From G965237725 sp965237725 (GTDB lineage Bacteria > Pseudomonadota > Gammaproteobacteria > Arenicellales > Poriferihabitantaceae), in contig OZ250151.1 in assembly GCA_965237725.1 (NCBI GenBank), positions 1,364,001-1,428,000 of the forward strand: 64,000 bases of DNA, read 5' to 3'. Numbering within the stretch: position 1 is the first letter of the stretch; each line of letters begins with the position of its first letter. A program made the position numbers and the translations under genes. This document shows positions 1-9,078 of the stretch, one piece after another. The notes under the pieces are model-generated. The model saw nothing but the letters and a program-made list of their open reading frames with translations. It did not search any database and had not been told where the DNA came from.

Positions 1-1077
1 GGCAGCGGCAATTCCCGAAGTAAATGCACACGCGACATAAAAATTTTCGATCCCAGGAACCGGACCCATAACGGGCTCGCCATCCGGAGATATTGGAATT
101 GGCCCATTGATTATGGTGCGCATACCCAGTTCATTCAAAACCGGTATGCGCCGAGCCGCTGGCTCAAAAATGTCGATCATTCGATCGGTGTCACCATCGA
201 ATAAATGCCGAGCCTTATCCAAATCGAGCCCCTTGACCAGATCTATTGACGGCGTTGAACGCTCCCACCCTCCTATGGCCAATGCCCCCGGTTCGGGTTT
301 CGCATAAAAACGAGCATCCGGGTCTCGAAACGTCGGCAAATCGTTGGGAACCTGATCGCTTTTTTCTGTAACCATGTATTGATGATGGACCAGGCCGGCG
401 GGCAAATTCACTCCGGCCATCCAGCCAACCTGTCGTGCCCAGATGCCACCAGCGTTGATCACAATTTCTGCTTCAATGGACCCCTGATCTGTCACCACAT
501 GGGTAATTCGGTTTTTATCACGAGTGAAACCGATTACCTGGACCCCTTCAATTATTTTTCCACCATTCTTTCGAATCCCCCTGGCGAAGGCCTGGGTTAA
601 ACTATTTGGATCGACATATCCATCATCTTTTATATACGCCGCCCCAACCAGGTCTTTGGTTTCTGCTAAAGGATATATGTTTTTTGTTTCCCCTGGCGAG
701 AGCAATTCCATTTCAAAGCCAAAGCTACGTGCTGCGGTATGGGCTTTTTGAAATTCCATCCATCGATCTTGGCTGGCTGCAACCCGTAGACTACCCACTT
801 CCTTCCAGCCAGTTTCCTGTCCGGTTTTCTCGGCCAACTCTCGGTACAGCTTTACGCTATGCTGCATCAATTTGGTCAGACCCTGGTGGGATCGAAACTG
901 ACCGACAAGCCCCGCAGCATGCCAGGTCGCACCTTCAGTTAAACTTGTTTTTTCAAGTAGTATGACGTCCTTCGCACCCGCATCACACAAATGATAGGCG
1001 ATACTTGTGCCTACTGCACCGCCACCGACAACGGCAATCCGACAATGTGCCGGCAGGCCTCCTGGTAGATCAATCAT
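1..1077 (-). CDS. FAD-dependent dimethylglycine/sarcosine dehydrogenase-like oxidoreductase (partial, C-terminus off window)
   Basis: Reverse-strand reading from an ATG at 1077 stays open to the window edge, giving 359 residues of an N-terminal DAO-type FAD domain. The dinucleotide-binding motif VVGGGAVGTSIAYHL lies at about residues 15-29. It is followed by TEGATWHAAGLVGQF, the stretch around the flavin attachment site in dimethylglycine and sarcosine dehydrogenases. Family knowledge: these enzymes oxidatively demethylate N-methylglycines and usually carry a C-terminal GcvT-like folate domain, which would be outside this window. The gene lies 16 bp downstream of the MttB-like gene on the same strand. 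The pair could therefore work in series (glycine betaine to dimethylglycine to sarcosine); this is inference. Substrate is uncertain; the flavoprotein class is clear. Confidence 0.85.
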   Translation of the reverse strand, partial: MIDLPGGLPAHCRIAVVGGGAVGTSIAYHLCDAGAKDVILLEKTSLTEGATWHAAGLVGQFRSHQGLTKLMQHSVKLYRELAEKTGQETGWKEVGSLRVAASQDRWMEFQKAHTAARSFGFEMELLSPGETKNIYPLAETKDLVGAAYIKDDGYVDPNSLTQAFARGIRKNGGKIIEGVQVIGFTRDKNRITHVVTDQGSIEAEIVINAGGIWARQVGWMAGVNLPAGLVHHQYMVTEKSDQVPNDLPTFRDPDARFYAKPEPGALAIGGWERSTPSIDLVKGLDLDKARHLFDGDTDRMIDIFEPAARRIPVLNELGMRTIINGPIPISPDGEPVMGPVPGIENFYVACAFTSGIAAA

Positions 1078-1093
1078 TGTCTTTTACGATCAG

Positions 1094-2608
1094 TTAGCCT
1101 GAAGCTCGGCGCTTGTTTACCCTTCGTTCGCGTTTTGTATCCGGCGCTGCAATAACCCGATTCCAACCATCTGGAACAACGGAATCCCCTTTGACCAGAT
1201 TTTCAAACTCCGCACGGATCCTTTGGTCTACCTCATCGTCGATTGCTGCAACATTGGTCACAGAGATTATATCCAGAGCCTTGTCCATAGCCCGTTGGTG
1301 AATAGTCGAACTGCCATCTTCGTCCCAGGTTTCTCGCAGTTTCCGATCCGCAAGTTCAGGCATATACACTGATGTGGTCATTCGATCCAGAGTCTGGGGA
1401 TTGGCAGCGAATACACCTGCGGGTCCGGTTTGCTTTATCTCCTCAACCGACATGGATTCTTTGGAAAAATCAAATCCCTGTCGGACCTTTTTAATCATCA
1501 ATGCGATTTCGTTGTCGATTACCGCCTGACCAAAATCGAACGACATCAGCGCGTCGAGTAGGCCGCCCATTACGATAAAACTCACCCCAGAAGCCGCGCC
1601 GAGCAATGGTGACATGCCTTTTTCAAACCCAGCCTGGGCATCGCTAACCTTGGAGTTGGTTAATCCCAGGTATCCTCCGGACGGTACATTATAAAATCGA
1701 CCCATCTCACATACTGCAGAATTCATCATACCAATTTCAATTGCGCCAGGAGCATAAGCCCCATCACGCATATCAGCAAATACCGGGAGAAAATTGTATA
1801 TCTGCTCGGTCCCTGGTTTTGACATTTGCGCCAGGGTAGCGGCTGCCAACCACTCCGCATTCATCAGCGTTAACATTCCTGCCAATGTCATCGGCGTACT
1901 TAACCCGCCCATGGGCGCAATAGTGCCGTAGGCGGTGATTCCATTCTCGGCAAAATACATTAATGTGTCTGTACTATCGAAGTCCATGGTCAGTGGAGAA
2001 ACAATTGAACAGTAACCAAAATTAATAAAAGGTCGTTGCCAAAAGGCTTCTTTGGATCCGGCAATAAGCTCACCCAGTTTTAATACCTGCTCTGCTTCGC
2101 GGATGTTATAGACCGAGGTGCGTACCGGCTTTTGGCAATTTTTCAATGCCGGATAAAAGCGCGACAAGCTAAACTGATCCTTGGGCGCATCATCTGCTAA
2201 AACCGAAATCGAGAATAAATCGAATCCCGGCAGGTTGTTTACCAGATGGGCGATGTTGGCAATGTCATGGGAAGTCGCTCGTCGGGTAATCCCGGTCACA
2301 GGATCGACAATATCCGGTGCTGAACTCGCGGTTGCGATTACCGGTTGCTCTCTTGGGAAAGTGATATCGAATTCGGGATTGCGCCCACGCAGGGTAATGG
2401 TGGGCGGTACCATAGCCCGGTAATGCTCAATGACATTAGCGGGGATTTTTACCATCTCCGTTGTGTGATCAACATTTGCGCCGAATTCAGCAAATCTTCG
2501 CCGGGCTTTTTCATTGCGAACCAGCAAGCCGGTTTCTTCGAGAATTTCCAGTGACGCGTCGTGGACGGACTGGGCCTGGACTTGGTCTATGAAACTAAAA
2601 TATTGCAA
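1094..2608 (-). CDS. Non-pyrrolysine MttB-family methylamine/betaine methyltransferase
   Basis: A 504-residue protein of the trimethylamine methyltransferase (MttB, COG5598) family. It starts MQYFSFIDQVQAQSVHDASL and contains the glycine-rich barrel segments GTIAPMGGLSTPMTLAG and GVSFIVMGGLLDALMSFDFGQ. Archaeal MttB has an in-frame TAG read as pyrrolysine. This frame has no internal TAG, so it belongs to the non-Pyl group, some members of which demethylate glycine betaine or other quaternary amines. No corrinoid protein gene lies beside it in the window. It is likely co-transcribed with the downstream dimethylglycine dehydrogenase-like gene and is divergent from a LysR regulator 123 bp away, the probable local regulator. 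Exact substrate is not shown by the sequence. Confidence 0.85.
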   Translation of the reverse strand: MQYFSFIDQVQAQSVHDASLEILEETGLLVRNEKARRRFAEFGANVDHTTEMVKIPANVIEHYRAMVPPTITLRGRNPEFDITFPREQPVIATASSAPDIVDPVTGITRRATSHDIANIAHLVNNLPGFDLFSISVLADDAPKDQFSLSRFYPALKNCQKPVRTSVYNIREAEQVLKLGELIAGSKEAFWQRPFINFGYCSIVSPLTMDFDSTDTLMYFAENGITAYGTIAPMGGLSTPMTLAGMLTLMNAEWLAAATLAQMSKPGTEQIYNFLPVFADMRDGAYAPGAIEIGMMNSAVCEMGRFYNVPSGGYLGLTNSKVSDAQAGFEKGMSPLLGAASGVSFIVMGGLLDALMSFDFGQAVIDNEIALMIKKVRQGFDFSKESMSVEEIKQTGPAGVFAANPQTLDRMTTSVYMPELADRKLRETWDEDGSSTIHQRAMDKALDIISVTNVAAIDDEVDQRIRAEFENLVKGDSVVPDGWNRVIAAPDTKRERRVNKRRASG

Positions 2609-2731
2609 AATAAATTACCTGGTTTCGATTTTTCTGGTTTCAATTGTTATGGAGCTTACCGTCACATTCCCCTTGCGGACAAACGATAATTTCTTCAGAA
2701 TCAGATAAGGTTTACTTATATCAGAACGTTA
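2609..2731. promoter_or_regulatory. Divergent promoter region between mttB-like gene and lysR-type gene
   Basis: A 123 bp AT-rich spacer lies between two divergent genes, the usual site for a LysR-type regulator controlling its target and itself. I cannot point to a convincing T-N11-A operator or sigma-70 boxes, so this is a positional call only. Confidence 0.4.
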
Positions 2732-3616
2732 ATGAAACGACCGAAATTAAACGCATTACGCGCTTTTGAAGCCGCGGGACGGCATCTTAATTTCTCCAAA
2801 GCGGGATCTGAGCTGGGAATAAGTCAAGCGGCCATTAGTCAGCAAATCAGGACCCTGGAAGATTATCTGGATGCACGATTGTTTATACGCCGCAATCGTG
2901 GGCTTTCCCTAACCGGAATCGGTGAAGCCTACCAACTCGTTGTGCACGAATCGCTGGATCGTCTGGACACCGTCACCGATCAACTGTTTCCAGAAATACA
3001 GGCCCATGTGGTCACGATCCAGTGTGCACCTAGCGTAGCAACCCTATGGTTGATTCCTAAACTTGCAGAATTTCGGATTCACCACCCCGGCATCCAACTT
3101 CGAATCGTCACTCTGGATAGCGAGCATCCCGAGGGGCGGCAATCCCAGATCGATCTAGAAATTACCAGCCAGATTTCCAAATCCGAAAACATCCATGAAG
3201 TTGAACTGATAAAGGTAAATATTGCCCCAGTCTGTTCCCCATTATTATTAGAGAAATCCCCGTTATCTATTCCGACGGACGTAATTGATCACCATCTGCT
3301 CCATGTCCTGGGATATTCTGAAGATTGGCATCGTTGGTTCCGGAGTTTCGGTCTGCGCAATTATAAAGTGCCTGTTGGCACCTCATTTGATGGTTCACTC
3401 ATGGCGCTGGAATCTGCCTCAAAAGGGGGAGGGATCATGTTGGGCCGAAGCCCCTTTATAGATCAGTATCTGGAGTCCAATGAATTGGTGCTGCCATTTG
3501 GGCAACAATTCACCCTGACAACAACCTATTATCTGCGGTCTTCTGAAAATATCCGTCAGCGCCAGGATATCAAGATTTTGAGAGACTGGCTAAAAAAAGC
3601 GGCAAAGAATGGTTGA
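2732..3616 (+). CDS. LysR-family transcriptional regulator, GcvA-like
   Basis: A 294-residue LysR-type regulator. Residues 5-64 form the winged helix-turn-helix: LNALRAFEAAGRHLNFSKA, then ELGISQAAISQQIRTLED. The rest is a periplasmic-binding-fold effector domain beginning with VVTIQCAPSVATLWLIPKL at about residue 92. The RPKLNALRAFEAA start and the WLIPRL-type motif are typical of the GcvA subgroup, which includes regulators of glycine and betaine metabolism. The gene is divergent from the mttB-like gene, so it probably controls the methyltransferase/dehydrogenase pair in response to a quaternary amine or a metabolite. The target is inferred from position; the family is clear. Confidence 0.9.
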   Translation: MKRPKLNALRAFEAAGRHLNFSKAGSELGISQAAISQQIRTLEDYLDARLFIRRNRGLSLTGIGEAYQLVVHESLDRLDTVTDQLFPEIQAHVVTIQCAPSVATLWLIPKLAEFRIHHPGIQLRIVTLDSEHPEGRQSQIDLEITSQISKSENIHEVELIKVNIAPVCSPLLLEKSPLSIPTDVIDHHLLHVLGYSEDWHRWFRSFGLRNYKVPVGTSFDGSLMALESASKGGGIMLGRSPFIDQYLESNELVLPFGQQFTLTTTYYLRSSENIRQRQDIKILRDWLKKAAKNG

Positions 3617-3658
3617 GAATTCCCCATGCGCTCAATTTGAGCTCGCAAAAAATACTGA

Positions 3659-4057
3659 TCAATTACTTATCCCGTTAATTTCATTTTCACTATAGCGCAT
3701 AAATAAAAACTCTCTATCCTTTTTGCGCAAGCCCTTTACTACCAGGGAATAGGATTGATCAATCATATAATTGATTTCTTTTTCAGGTATAGAACCATCC
3801 AATAACAGGGTATTCCAGTGTTTTTTATTCATGTGCCATCCTGGAACTACGGATGGGTAAATTTCTCTGAGCAATAATGCCTCATTGGGGTCACATTTCA
3901 GGTTCATGTTGGCAACACCATTGTGCTCCGATAGCGTTGCAAACATCTTGCCGCAAACTTTGTAAACTGCCACGTCCAGATTAAACGGAAAATCTTCTAA
4001 CGCCTCAGGTTTGCTCAGAAGCTTATCCCGGAATGTGTCTGATTCCAGTTCCGCCAT
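3659..4057 (-). CDS. MmcQ/YjbR family protein
   Basis: A 132-residue protein with the MmcQ/YjbR pattern: an N-terminal LSKPEALEDFPFNLDVAVYKV, a central MFATL strand, then LREIYPSVVPGWHMNKKHWNTLLLDGSIP and a helical C-terminus (SYSLVVKGLRKKDR). The family has a small double-wing, CyaY-like fold and is annotated as DNA-binding, though its role is poorly known. It lies 14 bp downstream of the aldehyde dehydrogenase on the same strand and may ride on that transcript. It converges with the LysR gene, with 42 bp between the two. No specific function can be assigned. Confidence 0.85.
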   Translation of the reverse strand: MAELESDTFRDKLLSKPEALEDFPFNLDVAVYKVCGKMFATLSEHNGVANMNLKCDPNEALLLREIYPSVVPGWHMNKKHWNTLLLDGSIPEKEINYMIDQSYSLVVKGLRKKDREFLFMRYSENEINGISN

Positions 4058-4071
4058 ATTGGATTTTTAAA

Positions 4072-5559
4072 TTACCGCATAACAAAAGGGTTAGCCATGG
4101 GTTCGCTGGAGGTGCTGATCCACACGGTTTTAGTCCGGGTGTAATCCAACACCGCTTCAATACCTGCTTCACGACCGAAGCCACTGTGTCCAAATCCGCC
4201 AAACGGTGCGATGGGTGATACTGCACGGTAAGTGTTTACCCAAAGAATCCCGGAACGAATTTTTGAACTAACCCGATGAGCTCGCGCAAGGTTTTCGGTG
4301 AACACTCCCGCGCCCAATCCGAAACGAGTGTTGTTGGCCATGGCGATACCGTCATCTTCATTTTTGAACTTGAGCGCACTTAATACCGGGCCAAACATTT
4401 CATTTTGCACGGTTTCAATTTCCTGATTTGGACAACCGAGAATAGTCGGTTCCATGTAATAACCTTTCTTGAATGCACCGGGCTGTTTACCGCCGTGGTG
4501 CAACACGGCGCCCTGACCTTGAGATTTTTCAACCGCGGACAGAATCCGATCAACCTGGGCTTTAGTGGCCAATGGCCCCATCTGGGTTTCATCTTTAAGC
4601 GGATCACCAATCCGAATCGCTTTGGCTCGTTCCACCAATGTTGCAACGATATCGTCGTAAATGCCTTCCTGAATAATTACCCGGGACCCCGCTACGCAGC
4701 TTTGTCCCGATGCGCCAAAATTACCGGCAATGATGCCATTTACCGCACCCTCTAAATCCGCATCATCAAATACCACGATGGGGGATTTTCCGCCCAGCTC
4801 CAGGGATACGTGGGCAAAATTATGGCTGGTATTTTGAATCACCCGGGATGCGGTTTCCGGACCACCGGTGAATGCAACCCGGGCAACATTTGGGTGACTG
4901 GTCAGCGCCCGTCCGCAAGGTTCCCCATAACCGGTAATCACATTAACAACCCCTGGCGGAAAGCCTGCCTCATCCACAATTTTTGCGAATTCGAACATCG
5001 GCGTAGGCGCTTCTTCTGAGGCTTTTAAGACCACCGTGTTTCCTGCCGCCAGAGCCGGCCCCAGCTTGGTGGCAGTCAGGAACATTTGTGCATTCCACGG
5101 TACTACTGCAGCGACCACACCGATGGGTTCCCGCGTGGTAAATACATGCATGTCGGGTTTATCGATGGGCAGGGTCGCACCCTCGATTTTGTCAGCCATG
5201 CCAGCGAAGTAATAATAATAATCGGATACATAACCGGTCTGTCCCCGGGTTTCTTTCAACAGTTTTCCACTGTCGATGGTTTCGATATCGCCGAGATGAT
5301 CGGCCTTGTCAATAATAAGGTCACCGAGACGTCGCAGAAGTTTGCCCCTCGCGGTGGGGGTCATGCTTCCCCATGGTCCGTCGTATAACGCTGTCCTTGC
5401 ACTTGCCACTGCCCGATTGACATCATCTTCTGTGGCCGCGGGCACTTCTGCCCACACTTCTTCATTTGCCGGGTTTATGGTAGTTATAGTTGCGCCATCG
5501 GATGCATCACTCCATTCGCCGTTAATATAGTGTTGGTATTTCTCGATTTTCTTGGTCAT
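4072..5559 (-). CDS. NAD(P)-dependent aldehyde dehydrogenase
   Basis: A 495-residue classical ALDH. Visible motifs are VVPWNAQMFLTATKLGPALAAG (cofactor pocket), LELGGKSPIVVFDDAD with the general-base Glu, GASGQSCVAGSRVI with the catalytic Cys, and EMFGPVLSALKF near the C-terminus. It oxidises an aldehyde to its acid in the cytosol. The PFGGFGHSGFGREAG ending is common to ALDHs for small or aromatic aldehydes and does not set the substrate. It is downstream of the hydrolase, luciferase-like monooxygenase and flavin reductase genes on the same strand, after a 98 bp gap. It could oxidise an aldehyde released by that monooxygenase, or one from betaine catabolism; both are inference. Confidence 0.92.
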   Translation of the reverse strand: MTKKIEKYQHYINGEWSDASDGATITTINPANEEVWAEVPAATEDDVNRAVASARTALYDGPWGSMTPTARGKLLRRLGDLIIDKADHLGDIETIDSGKLLKETRGQTGYVSDYYYYFAGMADKIEGATLPIDKPDMHVFTTREPIGVVAAVVPWNAQMFLTATKLGPALAAGNTVVLKASEEAPTPMFEFAKIVDEAGFPPGVVNVITGYGEPCGRALTSHPNVARVAFTGGPETASRVIQNTSHNFAHVSLELGGKSPIVVFDDADLEGAVNGIIAGNFGASGQSCVAGSRVIIQEGIYDDIVATLVERAKAIRIGDPLKDETQMGPLATKAQVDRILSAVEKSQGQGAVLHHGGKQPGAFKKGYYMEPTILGCPNQEIETVQNEMFGPVLSALKFKNEDDGIAMANNTRFGLGAGVFTENLARAHRVSSKIRSGILWVNTYRAVSPIAPFGGFGHSGFGREAGIEAVLDYTRTKTVWISTSSEPMANPFVMR

Positions 5560-5657
5560 GTTTTTACCCTGCTGATTGTTTGCTGTCTTAACTTTTGCTA
5601 CTTAAGATATTGCTGCGTAAGATATCGCGCTAAGTAATTTTACGCCTAAAACTAAAT

Positions 5658-6455
5658 TCATCGTTTTAAAAATTTCAAAACCTGACTGGCCATAATATCT
5701 GAAAATTCCGCCGGACTCATATGACGATGCCCCGGATTAATTATTAATTCCGAATTGACCAGATCACGGGCCAAAGCCTCGGACATGGCCGGTGTTGATC
5801 CCACGTCATCTGAACCGGTTATAACCAGTGACGGGCAAACTACATGAGCCAGGGTATAGTCTTCCATTTCCGGCTCAGCATGGCCAAACAGATAATAGGC
5901 CTTTAGATAGCCATCATCGACGTGGGCTGCAAAAATATCTCGTAAATCATTCATTTTATCCGGATTTTCTAAACGATAGGGTTCACTGAACCAGCGCTCA
6001 ATGGCAATTTCAACCGTCGCCATAGGACCCTGCTCTTTCGTAATTTGGTAGCGCTCCCTCACCGAACTGCACTGTTGTTCGCTGCGTTGATACACGCTGT
6101 GTAGTAAAACCAGATGAGTCAGGCGTGAAGTATGTAATGAGGCAAAGACCTGCCCTATCACTGCGCCCAGAGAAAAGCCCGCCAATGCGAATTTATCGAT
6201 GTTCAAATAATTCACAAGCTCGAGAACCTGATCAGAAAAATCTTTTATCGATCTTGGTCCTGGTGGATTGTCAGAATTGCCATGGCCCAACAAATCCAGG
6301 GTTAATACGCAAAAATCATTTTCCAGCACCGGGACCCACGAATCCCACAAACTCTGATTAAGACCAACGCCATGGATGAATACAATCACGGGCTGGTTGG
6401 ATAAATTTCCTATGAGTTTATAGCGGGTTCCCTGATAGCTTTGCTGATCACTCAT
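5658..6455 (-). CDS. Alpha/beta hydrolase
   Basis: A 265-residue alpha/beta hydrolase-fold enzyme. The oxyanion-hole motif FIHGVGLNQSLWDSW is at about residues 27-41. The nucleophile elbow GFSLGAVIGQ supplies Ser at about residue 96. An acid segment VITGSDDVGSTP and a late His in INPGHRHMSPAEF complete the triad. It probably hydrolyses an ester, lactone or enol-lactone in a small-molecule degradation route. It is 20 bp downstream of the luciferase-like monooxygenase, so the two are very likely co-transcribed, consistent with oxygenation followed by hydrolysis. Substrate unknown. Confidence 0.88.
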   Translation of the reverse strand: MSDQQSYQGTRYKLIGNLSNQPVIVFIHGVGLNQSLWDSWVPVLENDFCVLTLDLLGHGNSDNPPGPRSIKDFSDQVLELVNYLNIDKFALAGFSLGAVIGQVFASLHTSRLTHLVLLHSVYQRSEQQCSSVRERYQITKEQGPMATVEIAIERWFSEPYRLENPDKMNDLRDIFAAHVDDGYLKAYYLFGHAEPEMEDYTLAHVVCPSLVITGSDDVGSTPAMSEALARDLVNSELIINPGHRHMSPAEFSDIMASQVLKFLKR

Positions 6456-6475
6456 CCAGAATTAACATCAACGGG

Positions 6476-7513
6476 TCAGGCAAATTCCGGCAGTACTTCG
6501 TCGATAAACAACTGCAGGGTCTTCTTCTTGATTGCATGATCCATGCCATTATCCAGCCACAGGGAATATTCATCATAGCCCATGGCCTGGTAGGACTTGA
6601 GTCGCTCAATTACATGGTCCGGGGTGCCAATGACATGGTTGTTACGCATATTTTCGGGAGAGAACATTTCTATTCCTGCACGCTCTTCTGCAGTTAAGGG
6701 CGGCATCGATCCATTGCTGACAGGGCGGTCATTTTTAAACCAGGCACCAAAGGTGCAATACCATTCACTCATATCTTCTGCAGCTTTCACCAGTTCGCCT
6801 TCATCTTTTCCTACGAATGCATGTCGCAGCACCATGATTTTTGGCCGGGCCACGTCCGGGTTATTGTCCACCGCAGTTTTAAATTTACCCATTAAATTTT
6901 CGATTTCATCGTCACCCTGCCACAACGGTGTTCCCTGAATGCCACAGCCATTGGCAACAGCAAAATTCACCGTGTCTGGATCTCGAGCAGCAATCCACAT
7001 TCCTGGATGGGGCTGCTGGATCGGCTTGGGAATACAGGTGGTTTCAGGAAATTGCCAGTGTGTGCCATCATGGGCATAGTCCCCTTTCCAAAGACCTTGT
7101 ATCGCCGGAATTATTTCCCGCAGTTTTTCCCCTGCAGTCCAGGCATCCAGGCCTGGAGACAGTCGTTGGTATTCGAATTCATAGGCGCCTCGGGACAGGC
7201 AAATTTCGAGTCGGCCTTCGGTAATGATATCAACCATGGCGGCTTCACCAGCCAATTTGATTGGGTGCCAGAATGGCGCCACCAGGGTCGCAGTTCCCAA
7301 CCTGACATTCTCCGTGCGATTCGCCAGATCACACAACTGAGCAAATGGATTAGGCGCAATGGTAAAGTCCATGCCATGATGTTCGCCAACCCAGATGGCA
7401 GCGAACCCGCCCCGATCCGCCATGGTGCAAAGTTCCAGAAACTGGGCGTATAAATCCGGGTGTGATACAGAATCGTCGGTGCGCTCCATATGCGCAAAAA
7501 GGGATATTTTCAT
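6476..7513 (-). CDS. LLM-class flavin-dependent oxidoreductase (luciferase-like monooxygenase)
   Basis: A 345-residue bacterial-luciferase-like TIM barrel. It opens MKISLFAHMERTD and carries FAAIWVGEHHGMDFTIAPNPFAQL, RLGTATLVAPFWHPIKLAGEAAM and GRLEICLSRGAYEFEYQRLS, all typical of the LLM family that uses reduced FMN supplied by a separate reductase. The flavin reductase gene lies 53 bp upstream and the hydrolase 20 bp downstream. This indicates a two-component monooxygenase acting on an organic substrate, for example by Baeyer-Villiger, C-S or C-N cleavage. The substrate class cannot be read from the sequence. Confidence 0.9.
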   Translation of the reverse strand: MKISLFAHMERTDDSVSHPDLYAQFLELCTMADRGGFAAIWVGEHHGMDFTIAPNPFAQLCDLANRTENVRLGTATLVAPFWHPIKLAGEAAMVDIITEGRLEICLSRGAYEFEYQRLSPGLDAWTAGEKLREIIPAIQGLWKGDYAHDGTHWQFPETTCIPKPIQQPHPGMWIAARDPDTVNFAVANGCGIQGTPLWQGDDEIENLMGKFKTAVDNNPDVARPKIMVLRHAFVGKDEGELVKAAEDMSEWYCTFGAWFKNDRPVSNGSMPPLTAEERAGIEMFSPENMRNNHVIGTPDHVIERLKSYQAMGYDEYSLWLDNGMDHAIKKKTLQLFIDEVLPEFA

Positions 7514-7566
7514 TTTTTAACCTATATCAGAAAGTGAAATTCAAAATAAAAATTTAAGATAAAAAT

Positions 7567-8484
7567 TTACCACAATACCTCTACTTCGCCATCCCGGTCA
7601 CTACCAAAATAAATGCCGTATCTTTGACGGGCGGATTCGTCGATATATCTTTTTAACATGGTAACGTGGGGCGGGGAATTGACTCGATCCCAGGGAATAG
7701 CCTTGAATGGAATAAAACTACCTTCGACCTGATCCGACTCTGCTTTAGCACGATAATATATGGCCTGCTGACCGGTTTCTTCATATTCAAATACTGCAAA
7801 TAGTGAACTGATGGTAATCCCAATATTCAGGTCATCAAGATAGCGCTGTAATTTATTGAGAGAACCCGTGGTGCCGTCGAGCCCACTGGCAGGCACATAC
7901 AGTTCATTTGTTTCCGGGTTGGTCATTAACAATATCTTGCCCTCGTGTTCGACCACTGCACCGACGATAACACCAGGACCGCTGGCCGCCCGGGCAGCTG
8001 ATCGCTCCATTTCCAGACTCATATATCCACCGCGAACATAACCGAGGCCAATACTGTCATTGTTTTCATAAGACAATATTCGGCCGAGAATAATCACATG
8101 ATCACCGGCATCGATAACCTGCTCGCGGCTGCAGTCAAACCAGGCACACACCCCGGCCAGAATAGGATTTCCGGTTGGGCTTTCCGACCATTGGGCGATA
8201 TCAAATTTATCTGCCCTCTTTGACGCAAATAAACCCGATGTTTCCACTTGGGTCTCAGCCAGGATATTCACCGCGAAACCCGGTTGTTCCGTGAATACCT
8301 CAAAACTTTCTGCGGCCTTGTCCACACATATCAATAGCATGGGTGGATCCAGAGAAACCGATGTAAATGAATTTGCTGTGAATCCTCGTGGAATTTCGTT
8401 TTTCTCTCGAGAAGTAACCACAGTTACACCGGTCAGAAAGGTGCCAAATGCATTTCGTAACTGCCGCAGGTCTGTTGTACTCAA
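7567..8484 (-). CDS. Flavin reductase with C-terminal degenerate Nudix-like domain
   Basis: A 305-residue fusion. Residues 1-155 are a flavin-reductase-like FMN-binding split barrel (LRNAFGTFLTGVTVVTS, GFTANSFTSVSLDPPMLLICVD, GDHVIILGRILSYE). From about residue 170 a Nudix-like fold starts (VIVGAVVEHEGKILLMTNPE). The stretch where the GX5EX7REUXEEXGU box should sit reads GTTGSLNKLQRYLDDLNI, so hydrolase activity is unlikely and a sensing or partner-docking role is possible. The reductase should supply FMNH2 to the adjacent luciferase-like monooxygenase. The start is a TTG preceded by a purine-rich AAGA stretch and is not certain. Confidence 0.85.
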   Translation of the reverse strand: MSTTDLRQLRNAFGTFLTGVTVVTSREKNEIPRGFTANSFTSVSLDPPMLLICVDKAAESFEVFTEQPGFAVNILAETQVETSGLFASKRADKFDIAQWSESPTGNPILAGVCAWFDCSREQVIDAGDHVIILGRILSYENNDSIGLGYVRGGYMSLEMERSAARAASGPGVIVGAVVEHEGKILLMTNPETNELYVPASGLDGTTGSLNKLQRYLDDLNIGITISSLFAVFEYEETGQQAIYYRAKAESDQVEGSFIPFKAIPWDRVNSPPHVTMLKRYIDESARQRYGIYFGSDRDGEVEVLW

Positions 8485-8609
8485 AATCTTCTTACCAATT
8501 ATTTGAATTTTTAGATGTCTAATTTTCTGTCAAAGATAGTATCAGTTATAGGCTTTGACGAAAACAGTTAGGAGGGTTGAGTTTGAACCCGGAATTTACT
8601 GGCACAACG

Positions 8610-8635
8610 AAAAACGGGTAGCAAAGCTACCCGTT
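8610..8635 (-). terminator. Rho-independent terminator after rpsI
   Basis: A perfect 10 bp stem (AACGGGTAGC at 8613-8622, GCTACCCGTT at 8626-8635) with an AAA loop. On the reverse strand it is followed by five U residues. It lies 25 bp past the rpsI stop and should end the rplM-rpsI transcript. Confidence 0.85.
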
Positions 8636-8659
8636 CTTGTACTGGTTTGATATGAAAAC

Positions 8660-9058
8660 TTAGCGCTTGGAGTACTGAGGTCGTTTTCTGGCTTTGTGTA
8701 AGCCAACTTTTTTTCGTTCTACTTCTCTGGCATCCCTGGTAACAAATCCTGCTTTGCGAAGGGGTGAGCGAAGTTCTTCGTCATAACTCAATAACGCGCG
8801 AGTAATACCGTGCCTGATTGCACCGGCCTGTCCGCTGTTGCCACCGCCATCAACATTTACCTTAACATCCACTTTGTCCAACATCTCTACCAGTTCCAGG
8901 GGCTGACGAACAATCATGCGGGCGGTCTCCCGGCCAAAATACTCTTCGAGTGATTTTTTATTGATTACAATATTACCCGTACCGCGTTGTAAATAGACTC
9001 GCGCGGTGGAAGATTTACGACGGCCTGTACCTCGGTAGGTTTCTTGCGCTTGTGCCAT
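8660..9058 (-). CDS. rpsI: 30S ribosomal protein S9
   Basis: A 132-residue S9 (uS9) of the 30S subunit. It shows the family start YRGTGRRKSSTARVYL, the central LDKVDVKVNVDGGGNSGQAG and the invariant basic tail KARKRPQYSKR, which reaches the P-site tRNA. Length matches the usual 130 residues. It follows rplM after 20 bp, the standard rplM-rpsI operon of proteobacteria, and is followed by a strong terminator. Confidence 0.98.
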   Translation of the reverse strand: MAQAQETYRGTGRRKSSTARVYLQRGTGNIVINKKSLEEYFGRETARMIVRQPLELVEMLDKVDVKVNVDGGGNSGQAGAIRHGITRALLSYDEELRSPLRKAGFVTRDAREVERKKVGLHKARKRPQYSKR

Positions 9059-9078
9059 AGTATGGTGTTTAAATTAGA

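Noticed and set aside
1..965. Forward ORFs at 107-965
   Set aside because: All are antisense to the flavoprotein gene, which stays open to the window edge and carries the FAD motif.
1094..2608. Pyrrolysine-containing MttB
   Set aside because: The frame has no internal TAG.
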